From: an uncultured Prevotella sp.
Lineage (GTDB): Bacteria > Bacteroidota > Bacteroidia > Bacteroidales > Bacteroidaceae
Assembly (NCBI GenBank): GCA_900548195.1
Contig: URJQ01000010.1
Coordinates: 1-36,373, forward strand
DNA length: 36,373 nt
Reading direction: 5' to 3'
The notes under the pieces were generated by a model. That model did not search any database. It was given only the letters and a program-made list of their open reading frames with translations, and was not told the DNA's origin. Below, piece by piece: positions 16,089 through 24,897 of the stretch. The translations under genes were made by a program, and so were the position numbers. The first letter of the stretch is position 1. Every line of letters starts with the position of its first letter.

Positions 16089-19000
16089 TTAGAATTGTGC
16101 TTTAACTGAGAAATTAAACTGGTAGGATTTTGGATAGCTGAGACCACGCTCCTGGCGTACTGAGTTCCAGTTGATGAGGTCGCTGGTACTTGCCTCTACG
16201 CGGAGCATTCTCAGACCGAGGATACGCTTAACCCAATCTCTCTCAAAGTCGTAAGACAAAGTGAGAGCATTCATACGGAGGAACGCATTGTCCTGTACGA
16301 AACGGGATGTAGGCAATGTAGTCATGGAACCGTCCTTGATGTTCTTGAACTGAGCGATGTCGCCTGGCTTCTGCCAACGGTCGGTGAGTACGCGGAGATC
16401 GACGTTGCCTTCAGAAATCTTGGCATTTTCTACGCGGTCAACCAAAGTCTGGTTGTACTCCTGACCACCCCACTCATAGAGGAATGAAGCGAAGAGACTC
16501 CACTGCTTGTAGCTGATGTTGACACCGAATGCACCATTGAAGTCAGGGTCTGTGTTACCGCAAACCACTTCCTGGGCTGCATCCCATGTGGTGCTGACTG
16601 TTCCGTCACGGTTGAGGAACAATTCCTTACCGGTAGATGGGTCGATACCGAGAGACTTAACAGCCCAGATAGATGTAAGTGACTGGCCTTCTGCATACTG
16701 TGCAATAGGAATGGAGAATGCTGCATCACTGACAGCGATACCGTTCAGCTGCTTGATCTGCTCGCTCTTATAGTATTCAGCCACACGCTGGTTGTAAGCG
16801 CGCTGGGAGTCGGAAATCTTAAGAATCTTGTTGGAGTTGTGAGCCATATTACCCCATAGAGCAACGAGCCAATCCTTGTTCTTATAAGCATCGTAACGCA
16901 ATGTCACCTCGAATCCCTTGTTTTCCACCTCACCCATGTTGTTCTTGTAGGTAGAGAAACCGGAAGTATTGGAGAGGGATACGTCATTCACGAGGTCGAT
17001 GGTCTTCTCATAGTAATAATCGAAGTCGATGGTGAGACGCTCGTTGAAGAACTGTGTCTCAAGACCGAAGTTGAACTTATCAGTCTTTTCCCAAGTGAGG
17101 TCCTTATTACCAAGAGCCTTGAGGATAGCACCGTAACCTGTAGCATACCACTCATCGAAGAGAGGCTCATAGACTGTCTGAGCAGCATAGTCAGGGAAGT
17201 TCACCTTACCTGTACGTCCGTAAGAACCACGTACCTTCAAGCGGTTGATGTACTTGTTGTCCTTGAGGAACTCATAGTTGTGAACGTTGATACCGAGACC
17301 AGAAGAGAAGAATGGAGCCCAACGCTGGTTAGAACCGAACTCAGAAGAACCATCGAAACGAACAGAACCGTCAACGAGGTAGATGTTGTTCCAGGTATAG
17401 TTGAGAGTAGCGAGCATACTTACCATGCGTGATGTACCCTCAGACTTTGTAGGCTTCTTATATATTTCGTTAGCATAGTTCAGGGAGTGGAACTGACCTG
17501 AAGGGAAGCCACGATAATGAGCGGAGAGGCCATCATTGGTAGAAGTATTCATTTCCCAACCTGCAGAAGCATTGAGGTTATGCTTGTCGAAGCTCTGGTT
17601 GTAGAAGAGGAACGCATTAGCAGACATTCTCAAGCTGTTGCCGGAAGAGGTGTAGAGGTCACCCATTTTGTCCTTATTCTGATTAGAATTGTCACCGATA
17701 GCACTTGTCTTGCTTGACAATGGATCGATGAATCTTTCACCACGGCTGTACTGTCTTGTCACGCTGAACTGACCCTTAGCCATCCAGTAATCATTCATAT
17801 ACCAGTTGAAGCTGAGGTTGTTGATGAACTCGTCGTATGAATTCCAGTCGAAGTTATTGAGAGTAGCCTCGAAGAGAGGGTTGTTGGCACTACGGTTGCC
17901 GCTTGTTGTAGAATAGCTGAGACTCTGTGTGAGCTGACCGTCCTCGTATGGAGTATCGTATGGCATGAGGCTGGTGTAATCACCGAATGAACCATAAGGA
18001 GACTCTTTGGACTTAGTGTGATTGAATGTAGAGGTGTTCTTGATCTGGAACTTCTTCAGACGATAGTCGAGAGAAATACCGATACCGTAACGGTCACGGC
18101 CTGATCCCTTCATGACACCCTGTACCTTATTGAATGCACCGTCGATACCGTAGCGGAGGTTCTGTGTACCACCTTCGATATATACGCTGTGCTTCTGGTC
18201 AAGACCGTTTCTCAAAGGAAGTGAGAGCCAGTCTGTGTCAATGCCTCTCTTGAGAAGAGCAAGCTTCTTGTTGTATGCGTTAACACCGTCAGCCTCTGTA
18301 TTGATGCTGCCCTGTCCTGGCTCGAAGAGACCTGCAAGACGCTCAATCTCAAGCTTCTCGCTTGCATTTGCAAGGTTATAGTCGCGGAGGTCAGGAGTCT
18401 CCAAAGTACCTGTAAAACCGTAAGATACGCGTACCTCACCTGGCTTAGGAGCTACTGTAGTAACGACAACAACGCCATTAGCTGCTCGTGAACCGTAGAT
18501 GGCTGTAGCGGCAGCGTCCTTCAGGATGGTGATACTCTCGATACGAGCAGGGTCAAGGTCATAAATCTTCTCGATAGATACCTCGAAACCGTCCATAATG
18601 AATGTAGGGAGGTTAGGGTTGTTCTGGAGGTTTGACTTAGAAAGCTTGTCGGTATCAAGTTCACGGATACCTACACCAGAACGTCCACGAATCTGCATCT
18701 CTGGCATATTGTTCGGGTCAGAACCGAACTGTGTATTGTTAAGAAGGCGGAATGATGGGTCGAAACTCTGGATAGCGTCAAGGATATTAGTCTGAGATAC
18801 CTTACGGAGGTCATCACCAGCAATCTGTGTAGAACTACCAGTGTAACTATTCTTGCTGACGTTACGATAACCAGTAACGACCATATCCTGAAGACGCTGT
18901 GAGTCCTCAAGAAGTGTAACCTTTACGTATGGCTGCTTGGAAGAGAGCACCATCCTCTGCTTCTTCATACCGATGAAGGAGAACTCAACGAGAGCCTTTG

Positions 19001-19514
19001 ACTCTTTGAGTTCGAGAGTGAAGTTACCCTCCACGTTGGTGGTAGTGCCGTAGTGCTTATCTACCACAACAATATTAACACCAGGAATAGGACTACCAAG
19101 CTCGTCAAGGACAATACCACGCACGGTATTACTCCCATTTTCTCCTCCTTTGGAAACGTTGATGGTTCGCTTTGCACTTTTTGTCACATTGATGTAATTG
19201 CCATTGAACTTGTAAGCAAATGGCAGGTTAGATAACATTTGTTTAAGAACTGAGCTGACAGCCTGCTCCTTGGCATGGAGTGATACATTGTAAGACTGCA
19301 CTTCGTCGTAGGTAAACAGGATTTTGTAACCTGATGCTTTTTCTACTTTTTTGAGTGCACTGGCCAATGGCTCATCATTGCATGTGACGCTAATCTTCTT
19401 GTTTGGTGACTGTGCTAATGCAATAGCGCAATTTGATAACAAGAAGAGCATCAAGAAGGCAAACTTAAATGCCTTCGAAGTTGCAGAATGAAACTGTTGA
19501 TACTTCTTTCTCAT
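16089..19514 (-). CDS. SusC/RagA-type TonB-dependent receptor with STN signalling domain
   Basis: 1141 aa. Signal peptide about 1-35 (ending IALAQ). An STN domain (about 38-110) contacts FecR-type regulators. A carboxypeptidase-regulatory-like domain follows (about 126-205, VRGIVLDELGSPIPGVNIVV). Next come a TonB-box-like LQDMVVTGY, the plug (MQIRGRSGV; ILKDAAATAIYGSRAANGVV) and a large C-terminal beta-barrel ending in aromatic F. The receptor imports bulky substrates across the outer membrane using TonB/ExbBD energy. The STN domain marks it as a transducer that can report substrate to the linked FecR/sigma pair. It is the first gene of the minus-strand operon. No TAnnTTTG box is visible in its 309-bp upstream region, which fits control by an alternative sigma factor. 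Confidence 0.95.
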   Translation of the reverse strand: MRKKYQQFHSATSKAFKFAFLMLFLLSNCAIALAQSPNKKISVTCNDEPLASALKKVEKASGYKILFTYDEVQSYNVSLHAKEQAVSSVLKQMLSNLPFAYKFNGNYINVTKSAKRTINVSKGGENGSNTVRGIVLDELGSPIPGVNIVVVDKHYGTTTNVEGNFTLELKESKALVEFSFIGMKKQRMVLSSKQPYVKVTLLEDSQRLQDMVVTGYRNVSKNSYTGSSTQIAGDDLRKVSQTNILDAIQSFDPSFRLLNNTQFGSDPNNMPEMQIRGRSGVGIRELDTDKLSKSNLQNNPNLPTFIMDGFEVSIEKIYDLDPARIESITILKDAAATAIYGSRAANGVVVVTTVAPKPGEVRVSYGFTGTLETPDLRDYNLANASEKLEIERLAGLFEPGQGSINTEADGVNAYNKKLALLKRGIDTDWLSLPLRNGLDQKHSVYIEGGTQNLRYGIDGAFNKVQGVMKGSGRDRYGIGISLDYRLKKFQIKNTSTFNHTKSKESPYGSFGDYTSLMPYDTPYEDGQLTQSLSYSTTSGNRSANNPLFEATLNNFDWNSYDEFINNLSFNWYMNDYWMAKGQFSVTRQYSRGERFIDPLSSKTSAIGDNSNQNKDKMGDLYTSSGNSLRMSANAFLFYNQSFDKHNLNASAGWEMNTSTNDGLSAHYRGFPSGQFHSLNYANEIYKKPTKSEGTSRMVSMLATLNYTWNNIYLVDGSVRFDGSSEFGSNQRWAPFFSSGLGINVHNYEFLKDNKYINRLKVRGSYGRTGKVNFPDYAAQTVYEPLFDEWYATGYGAILKALGNKDLTWEKTDKFNFGLETQFFNERLTIDFDYYYEKTIDLVNDVSLSNTSGFSTYKNNMGEVENKGFEVTLRYDAYKNKDWLVALWGNMAHNSNKILKISDSQRAYNQRVAEYYKSEQIKQLNGIAVSDAAFSIPIAQYAEGQSLTSIWAVKSLGIDPSTGKELFLNRDGTVSTTWDAAQEVVCGNTDPDFNGAFGVNISYKQWSLFASFLYEWGGQEYNQTLVDRVENAKISEGNVDLRVLTDRWQKPGDIAQFKNIKDGSMTTLPTSRFVQDNAFLRMNALTLSYDFERDWVKRILGLRMLRVEASTSDLINWNSVRQERGLSYPKSYQFNFSVKAQF

Positions 19515-19764
19515 ATAAATTTCGATTTTGTTGATGGGTTTTTCATTCGGTTATAAAAACGACACGTGTCAGATTATAGTCCCTATAATTTTAATTATTT
19601 TTTATGAAAATACAAAAAAATATAGAAAAGGGATAGCTTTTGAAATGAAAAAACATTAAAGTGTATGTAATACAGTTATAAAACCGCACATTTAGTACAT
19701 ACAGAAACAGGCTCTGTAAAGTTGGGATTTCGGATGGTTACAGTTCTGCAAACAATAAGAAACG
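19515..19764 (-). promoter_or_regulatory. Upstream region of the susC-type operon, presumed ECF promoter
   Basis: This AT-rich stretch must contain the operon promoter because the upstream TPR gene ends in a terminator. Scanning both arms, I see no TAnnTTTG -7 box on the minus strand, unlike several other promoters in this window. A perfect 10-bp palindrome GACACGTGTC lies at 19561-19570, 47-56 nt before the ATG, and could be an operator or leader hairpin. The ECF promoter sequence itself cannot be named from this window. Confidence 0.4.
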
Positions 19765-19798
19765 AAAAAAGTGAGCTCTATATAATATAGAACTCACT
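19765..19798 (-). terminator. Intrinsic terminator after the TPR gene
   Basis: The arms AGTGAGCTCTATA (19770-19782) and TATAGAACTCACT (19786-19798) pair over 13 bp with one mismatch around a 3-nt loop. A plus-strand A-run (19765-19770) supplies the T-run on the minus strand. It begins 26 bp after the TPR stop codon and insulates the susC operon. Confidence 0.82.
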
Positions 19799-19823
19799 TA
19801 GATTATATTGTAACTTACAGATA

Positions 19824-21245
19824 TTACTTCAAGGCAGCTACCTGTGCAGCCATTGCATTTGAAGGGTCGATAGCAAGAATCTTTTTAGCGTACTCCTTTG
19901 AAGTAGCAATATCATCCTTAGTCTTGAGGAAATATACCATGTTATAAGTGTAAGCCTCTACGAGAAGACGGTTGTCTGACTCGTCCTTCTTATCGAGAGC
20001 CATGATAAGCTCGATAATCTTGTCATAGTGTGGCTTAGCTATACCAGCCTTATCTTCTGGGTCGAGAATGAAGGCGAGCTTAGCACGCTGAGCTGTTACA
20101 CTCTGCTCGAAGTTAGGGAACTCTGCAGCAATCTGACCGAATACTTCGTCTGCCTTCTTGATAGCCTCTGCCTTCTGCTGTGGAGTAGCATTCTCTTCGA
20201 GAGCCATAGAACGATAAATGAGAGCGAGACCATTTTTCACGTTTGCAGTAACCTTCTCCTGACCTGCAACATACTTCTCATAGTATGCGAGAGCGTTGTT
20301 GTAATCACCAAGTGACTTATACACGTCAGAGAGATTCTTATATGAGCTAACCTTGTCAGCTACATCTACGTTTGGATCCTCTACAATCTTCTTGAACACC
20401 TCGATAGCCTCGTCGTTCTTCTTAAGCTTCTGGAGAGCTGTACCATAGTTGATATAGTCAAGATAAGAGAACTTAGCAGAGTCTGACTCATTGAAGAGAC
20501 GGTTTGCATAAACGAGAGCTTCCTCGTACTTCTCAAGGTTCACACTGTTGAACATAGAGAGACGGTTGAGGGAAGCATAGCGTGGGAACTTCTCATTACC
20601 AAAAGTAGAAACCTTGAGAGACTCATCATACTTCTGCTTGAGGAAGAGGAGCATAGAGTAGTCGGTAAGCTCATAGTTCTTCATCTTGCTGAGGTCCACC
20701 TTAGAATAATAACCTATTGCTGCGTCTGCATTGCCAGCACGAGACTGGATTTCAGCAGCGATGAGGTCAACAGGATAAGATGGGTCGATGGAACGAAGTG
20801 CCTCAAGCTTTTCGATAGAGCCCTTTGGGTCTGTCTTACTATTGATCTGTGCATAACGACGGTATCCTTCTGGATCCTTTGGCTCAAAATAGATAGCCTG
20901 CTCAAACCAACTGGAAGCTGCGCCACCGTCATCCTTGAGGACGCAGATGTCACCCTTCAAAACATAGCCAGCTGCTACATTCTTGCCTGCCTTGATAGCG
21001 AGGTCGGCATAGACATCAGCCTGATCAAAATTCTTTACACCGAGGTAAGCACGACCTACAGCAGCAAGAGTCTTAGCATCCTTCTTGAAAGGCTTAACAA
21101 GATTCTTCACCTGCTTATCGGCATCCTCTGCCTTACCTTTGATAATCTCAGTAGCTTGAGAAACGACATCGTCACTCTGAGCCATAACAGGAGCGCTGAT
21201 GGCTGTCATCAAGGCTCCAATCAAAAAATATTTAACTGTCTTCAT
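19824..21245 (-). CDS. Exported tetratricopeptide-repeat protein
   Basis: 473 aa with a signal peptide (MKTVKYFLIGALMTAISAPVMA, then QSDD). The mature protein is helical throughout with several TPR-like units, for example around VGRAYLGVKNFDQADVYADL, INYGTALQKLKKNDEAIEVF and YKNLSDVYKSLGDYNNALAYY. TPR proteins are interaction scaffolds; no catalytic motif is visible. It follows the PstS-like gene by 192 bp, with no terminator seen between them, and ends at a good terminator. The ordering ExbB, ExbD, ExbD, TonB, PstS-like, TPR recurs in Bacteroidetes from my general knowledge, so a periplasmic role supporting the TonB machinery is plausible but unproven. Confidence 0.88.
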   Translation of the reverse strand: MKTVKYFLIGALMTAISAPVMAQSDDVVSQATEIIKGKAEDADKQVKNLVKPFKKDAKTLAAVGRAYLGVKNFDQADVYADLAIKAGKNVAAGYVLKGDICVLKDDGGAASSWFEQAIYFEPKDPEGYRRYAQINSKTDPKGSIEKLEALRSIDPSYPVDLIAAEIQSRAGNADAAIGYYSKVDLSKMKNYELTDYSMLLFLKQKYDESLKVSTFGNEKFPRYASLNRLSMFNSVNLEKYEEALVYANRLFNESDSAKFSYLDYINYGTALQKLKKNDEAIEVFKKIVEDPNVDVADKVSSYKNLSDVYKSLGDYNNALAYYEKYVAGQEKVTANVKNGLALIYRSMALEENATPQQKAEAIKKADEVFGQIAAEFPNFEQSVTAQRAKLAFILDPEDKAGIAKPHYDKIIELIMALDKKDESDNRLLVEAYTYNMVYFLKTKDDIATSKEYAKKILAIDPSNAMAAQVAALK

Positions 21246-21437
21246 AATTTTCTTGTTTTCTACTTTGATTTTTCAATTTTATTACCCCTTGAGATTTCAA
21301 TCTCTAACTATATAGACGCATTACATAGTTTGTTTGTTGCATACATTGTGTTAAATGTCCTTGCGAGTATGTTAAATAGTATGTTACAACACTCTTTTCG
21401 GATGGTTTTATGGACGATTTGAACACTGCAGCCATTC

Positions 21438-22415
21438 TTAATCATCTACATGAACCTCACGGATGCTGATATTACCATAAGCTGGAAGGAGACCAGCCTT
21501 GAAGAGTATCAACTGACCTTTTGAGGAGATGATAAACTGCGTGAAGCCGTATGGAAGTCCGTAACGACCGCGCTCGTCATTGAGCAATGCCCAGATGCGA
21601 CGGATAAACGGATACTTGTCATTGTAGATATAGCCCTGATAAGGTTTGTAAGAGTTTTTCCATGTAGCAGGGTCAAGCTTTGATATGCGCAAGACGCGGA
21701 TTGCCTTGTTCCATGTAAGGTTGGTAGTGTCGCGCTTGTCATTGAGCCAGTTGCTTCCGATAATTCCGATAGCTCCCGGTGTCTGCTCCACGTAAGAGAC
21801 CACATCAGCAGTCTTTTTGGTAGCGAAAGCATTCGGAGTGGTAATCGGTTTGCCTCCAAGAATGGAATCCTCTACATAGTGGACCGTGCTGGAAGTCTTG
21901 TTGTCGAAAGCCACTATAATCTCTCCTCTTGACTTGCTTGCCGGATTGATCTGAGACCATTGTGTGTATTCTCCCGTGAGAATCTTCTTTACGGTGTTCA
22001 CGGAGAGACAAGAGTCATTATTGTTCTTGTTGGCGATGAGAGCCAAACCATCATATCCCATAAAGATGGAGATAGGCAGGCGATCACGCTTCTTGAGGTT
22101 TTCCCTTTCCTTTTTCTTGAAGTCACGCGCTGTAATCATAAGGAGAAGTTTGTCATCGAGAAGGAGATTCATTCCCTCAGACTCGCTCATATACTTTGGA
22201 GTGACGTGCGCATTAGGATAGATGGAATGGAATACGTCCATTTCCTCATCAATGATGGGAGCAAAACTTTCATCCGCTCCGAAAGTAATCTTTCCGGTAG
22301 CGTAAGTGTCAGTGCGCGCATTAGGGTCTTTCTTTTTATCTTTACAGGAAGACAACATGCCTAATGAGAGCATTGAAACAATAATAATAACGACGATTGA
22401 ATTTATATGCTTCAT
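21438..22415 (-). CDS. PstS-like phosphate/solute-binding lipoprotein
   Basis: 325 aa. The lipobox MLSSC gives C24, followed by KDKKKDPN. The remainder resembles type II periplasmic binding proteins of the PstS group: GKITFGADESFAPIIDEEMD at the start of the fold, then GYDGLALIANKNN, VKKILTGEYTQWSQI, SSTVHYVED and GAIGIIGSNW. No PstC/A/B transporter genes are nearby, so it need not serve a phosphate ABC importer; the TonB-operon context suggests another role. It starts about 190 bp after the terminator of the TonB operon and must have its own promoter, although I could not identify one. Confidence 0.85.
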   Translation of the reverse strand: MKHINSIVVIIIVSMLSLGMLSSCKDKKKDPNARTDTYATGKITFGADESFAPIIDEEMDVFHSIYPNAHVTPKYMSESEGMNLLLDDKLLLMITARDFKKKERENLKKRDRLPISIFMGYDGLALIANKNNNDSCLSVNTVKKILTGEYTQWSQINPASKSRGEIIVAFDNKTSSTVHYVEDSILGGKPITTPNAFATKKTADVVSYVEQTPGAIGIIGSNWLNDKRDTTNLTWNKAIRVLRISKLDPATWKNSYKPYQGYIYNDKYPFIRRIWALLNDERGRYGLPYGFTQFIISSKGQLILFKAGLLPAYGNISIREVHVDD

Positions 22416-22603
22416 AATGATAAGACGTTTAGATTCCAGACCTATTTACCAATAAGACTTCTAAGTTATATATCTAAGAATTCAGCCCAGTGTGTGTAGT
22501 GATTAAGCCCTATATATATAATAAGGTGGAAAAGCGCATTGCGCCCTATAGCTTCAGACCGGAGAATACAAGGGAATGAAGTGACAACGGAGGCGCTTTG
22601 TCA

Positions 22604-22648
22604 GAAAAAACTTGGGTTCCCTACTCTACAGGAGGGAGGGAACCCAAG
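22604..22648 (-). terminator. Intrinsic terminator of the exbB-exbD-exbD-tonB operon
   Basis: The arms CTTGGGTTCCCT (22611-22622) and AGGGAACCCAAG (22637-22648) form a perfect 12-bp stem with a 14-nt loop. The plus-strand AAAAAA (22605-22610) is a T-run on the minus strand directly after the stem. It starts 67 bp downstream of the tonB stop. Confidence 0.9.
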
Positions 22649-22714
22649 GATATACATTCAATCCTACATTGGGTAAGAATAAATCCTACTTCAGGTAAGA
22701 TATTCGTTCATAAA

Positions 22715-23557
22715 TTACTGAAGACGGAATGTAACAGGGAGCGTATATTTTACGCGCACTGCAGAACCATTCTGCTTACCAGGAATCCAAGCAGGCATTG
22801 AGCTAACAACGCGAACAGCCTCCTTATCGAGAGAAGGATCGACAGACTTAACTACGCGTACATCAGTAACACGACCGTCACGTTCTACGACGAAGGTACA
22901 GACTACACGTCCCTGGATACCATTTTCCTCAGCAACTACAGGATACTTGATGTTCTTGGAGAGGAACTGCATAAGAGCTGAGTTACCACCAGGGAAAGAA
23001 GGCATCTGTTCTACAACATCGAATACCTTGTTTTCTTCCTCCTTAGGCTTCACAGGCTCAGTAGCAATAACTTCCTTAGCCTTGAGGACTTCACCATTCT
23101 CATCGTTACCTACAACGTTGGCAAAACCAACGGCAACCTTAGAGTCCATGATTTCTTCCTGAGTCTTAAGCTCATCTTCAGGCTTCACCTCTTCGTCCTT
23201 CTTGATGACAGGAGCGGTAAACTTTACAGAGCTCTTAACCTTTTCTACGACTTTTTCAACTTCCTGCTGCTTAACAATTTCCTTACGCTCCACCTTGGCT
23301 TCCTTCTTCTTCTCCTGCTTGAGGGTAGTGAGTTCGGTCACCTGGTCGTGAATCTGATGAGTCTTCTGATACTCATCGTATGCGTTTTTAGCAACCATAT
23401 ACACCATTACACATGCAAAAAGCAGGAGAACGGCCAAAATGGCAGCGACATTACGACGACCTGTCTGGCGGCGGAGAACATAAGCACCGTACTCTTTGTT
23501 ACGGTTTTCGAACATTAAGTCCGACCACTTATTGTCAATAAGATCTATTTGTGACAT
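22715..23557 (-). CDS. tonB: TonB-family energy transducer
   Basis: 280 aa. A cytoplasmic N-terminus (MSQIDLIDNKWSDLMFENRNKEYGAYVLR is the type common in Bacteroidetes) precedes one membrane segment at about 36-57. A long, charged Lys/Glu-rich periplasmic linker follows (about 60-190) in place of the usual proline-rich one. The C-terminal TonB domain (about 195-280) has MPSFPGGNSALMQFLSKNI, GRVVCTFVVERDGRV and MPAWIPGKQNG blocks. It couples proton motive force harvested by ExbB/ExbD to TonB-dependent receptors. It is last of four co-directed genes, 42 nt after the second exbD, and is followed by a strong terminator. Whether it serves the linked SusC-type receptor specifically is inference. 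Confidence 0.94.
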   Translation of the reverse strand: MSQIDLIDNKWSDLMFENRNKEYGAYVLRRQTGRRNVAAILAVLLLFACVMVYMVAKNAYDEYQKTHQIHDQVTELTTLKQEKKKEAKVERKEIVKQQEVEKVVEKVKSSVKFTAPVIKKDEEVKPEDELKTQEEIMDSKVAVGFANVVGNDENGEVLKAKEVIATEPVKPKEEENKVFDVVEQMPSFPGGNSALMQFLSKNIKYPVVAEENGIQGRVVCTFVVERDGRVTDVRVVKSVDPSLDKEAVRVVSSMPAWIPGKQNGSAVRVKYTLPVTFRLQ

Positions 23558-23599
23558 TTTCTTTTCCTTTCTTAAGTTAAAGTTACATTACTAATAGAC

Positions 23600-24253
23600 T
23601 TACTCCTTGACCTTAGCCTCTTCGAGAAGCTTCTTGTCCTGATCGTTGATTTTATCTATCACATACTTGTTAATAGAGCATATCTGCATCTCGTCGAGAG
23701 CATCAACAAGGTTGAGATAAGAAGAGTTATCTGTAGCCTTGATGATAACGGTCATAGTCTGAATCTTGTTGCCATCACCATTGATGTCACCATTTCTGAT
23801 AGCTCTGAGACGCTCATCATACTGTGCCTGAGGCATTTCAGGGTTCTTTGCACGCTGCTCGTCAAGCTTAGCCTTGGCGGTCATGATGTCGAGAACAGGC
23901 TGAGTGCCATCTTCAGTCACGTGAGAGATGAGGACCTTACGGATACCATCCTTGCCCCATGTAGTCTTCTTGAGACATGTAGGGTCGTCGTACTTAGGCA
24001 GACCAGCGATGTAGTAAATCTGGTTGTCAGCAGTAACGTACATAGTAATGGTATAAGATGCCTTAGTGACAGACTTGTCCTGGTCGGACAGGTTCTTATC
24101 GTTGGTAGGCATAGAGAGTTCCATGGTCTGAGGCTTAGCCAATGTGGTACAGAGCATGAAGAAGGTGATAAGCAACATCATCATGTCCACCATAGGGGTG
24201 AAGTCCACGCGAGTTTGCTGTTTCTTCTGTCTTTGTTTCTTTTCTTTTGCCAT
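23600..24253 (-). CDS. exbD: ExbD/TolR-family biopolymer transport protein (second)
   Basis: 217 aa. A basic, glutamine-rich N-terminus is followed by the membrane helix with the conserved protonatable aspartate D23 in TPMVDMMMLL. The periplasmic domain is larger than in E. coli ExbD (141 aa), with insertions including a KLDEQRAKNPEMPQAQYDER stretch, and contains TVIIKATDNSSYLNLVDALDEM typical of the ExbD C-terminal fold. It starts 3 nt after the first exbD and precedes tonB by 42 nt. Having two different ExbD proteins suggests a hetero-oligomeric stator, common in this phylum. Confidence 0.93.
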   Translation of the reverse strand: MAKEKKQRQKKQQTRVDFTPMVDMMMLLITFFMLCTTLAKPQTMELSMPTNDKNLSDQDKSVTKASYTITMYVTADNQIYYIAGLPKYDDPTCLKKTTWGKDGIRKVLISHVTEDGTQPVLDIMTAKAKLDEQRAKNPEMPQAQYDERLRAIRNGDINGDGNKIQTMTVIIKATDNSSYLNLVDALDEMQICSINKYVIDKINDQDKKLLEEAKVKE

Positions 24254-24256
24254 GCC

Positions 24257-24865
24257 TTAGTCCTCCTCAGTTTTCAGGTTGGTGATAAGATAATAACGGT
24301 TCTCGTTAATATCCTGCAACTCGTTCATTACTCGCTTGATAGTCTTATAAGGAGTTTCGCTATCAGCCTTGAGCGCAACCTTGATGTCGCTGTTGGCAGC
24401 GCGAGCTGCCTTTACCCAAGTCTGGAACTCACTGATTCCACCATCAATACTATCCAAAGGAATACCAAGTTCTGCAAGCTTCTTTCCACGCTCCAAATCA
24501 GGAATCTTGAGGAAGTCCTCGAGGTCCTGCATAGGTGCGCCGAACATAGGGTCAGCTACGAAAGCTCCCTTGAGCTTTGAGAGGTCCAAGCCATACTGAT
24601 TTGTAACATCATCAAAAACGTCACCAAGCTGGAACTGGTTATCCATACTCATGAATACCTTGCCGGATTTATCGACAAGAATATTCAGCACATCCTTCTC
24701 AGGCACCTTAATCTCAGACACAGATGCCGGTGTAACCACCTTTACTGGCTCTGGCTTCGTAAATGTTGAGGTCAACATAAAGAAACAGAGCAACAGCACC
24801 ATCACGTCTGACATAGGCGTCATGTCGATCCAGATGTCTTGTTTCTTAAGTTTTACTTTACCCAT
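24257..24865 (-). CDS. exbD: ExbD/TolR-family biopolymer transport protein (first)
   Basis: 202 aa. The N-terminal helix carries D20 in DMTPMSDVMVLLLCFFML, the residue that takes part in proton transfer in ExbD/TolR proteins. The periplasmic part includes VLNILVDKSGKVFMSMDNQ and ends with IKVALKADSETPYKTIKRVM, the usual ExbD tail. The insertion between these halves makes it longer than enterobacterial ExbD. It lies 32 nt after exbB and 3 nt before the second exbD. Confidence 0.93.
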   Translation of the reverse strand: MGKVKLKKQDIWIDMTPMSDVMVLLLCFFMLTSTFTKPEPVKVVTPASVSEIKVPEKDVLNILVDKSGKVFMSMDNQFQLGDVFDDVTNQYGLDLSKLKGAFVADPMFGAPMQDLEDFLKIPDLERGKKLAELGIPLDSIDGGISEFQTWVKAARAANSDIKVALKADSETPYKTIKRVMNELQDINENRYYLITNLKTEED

Positions 24866-24897
24866 AGCGATAAAAGATTTAAAGGGTTAGTAAAAAC

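Noticed and set aside
19722..19740. Shared 12-mer AACCATCCGAAA (minus strand), also at 21397-21411, as a regulatory site
   Set aside because: Dozens of 12-mer coincidences are expected in a window of this size, and the two sites have different positions relative to the genes.
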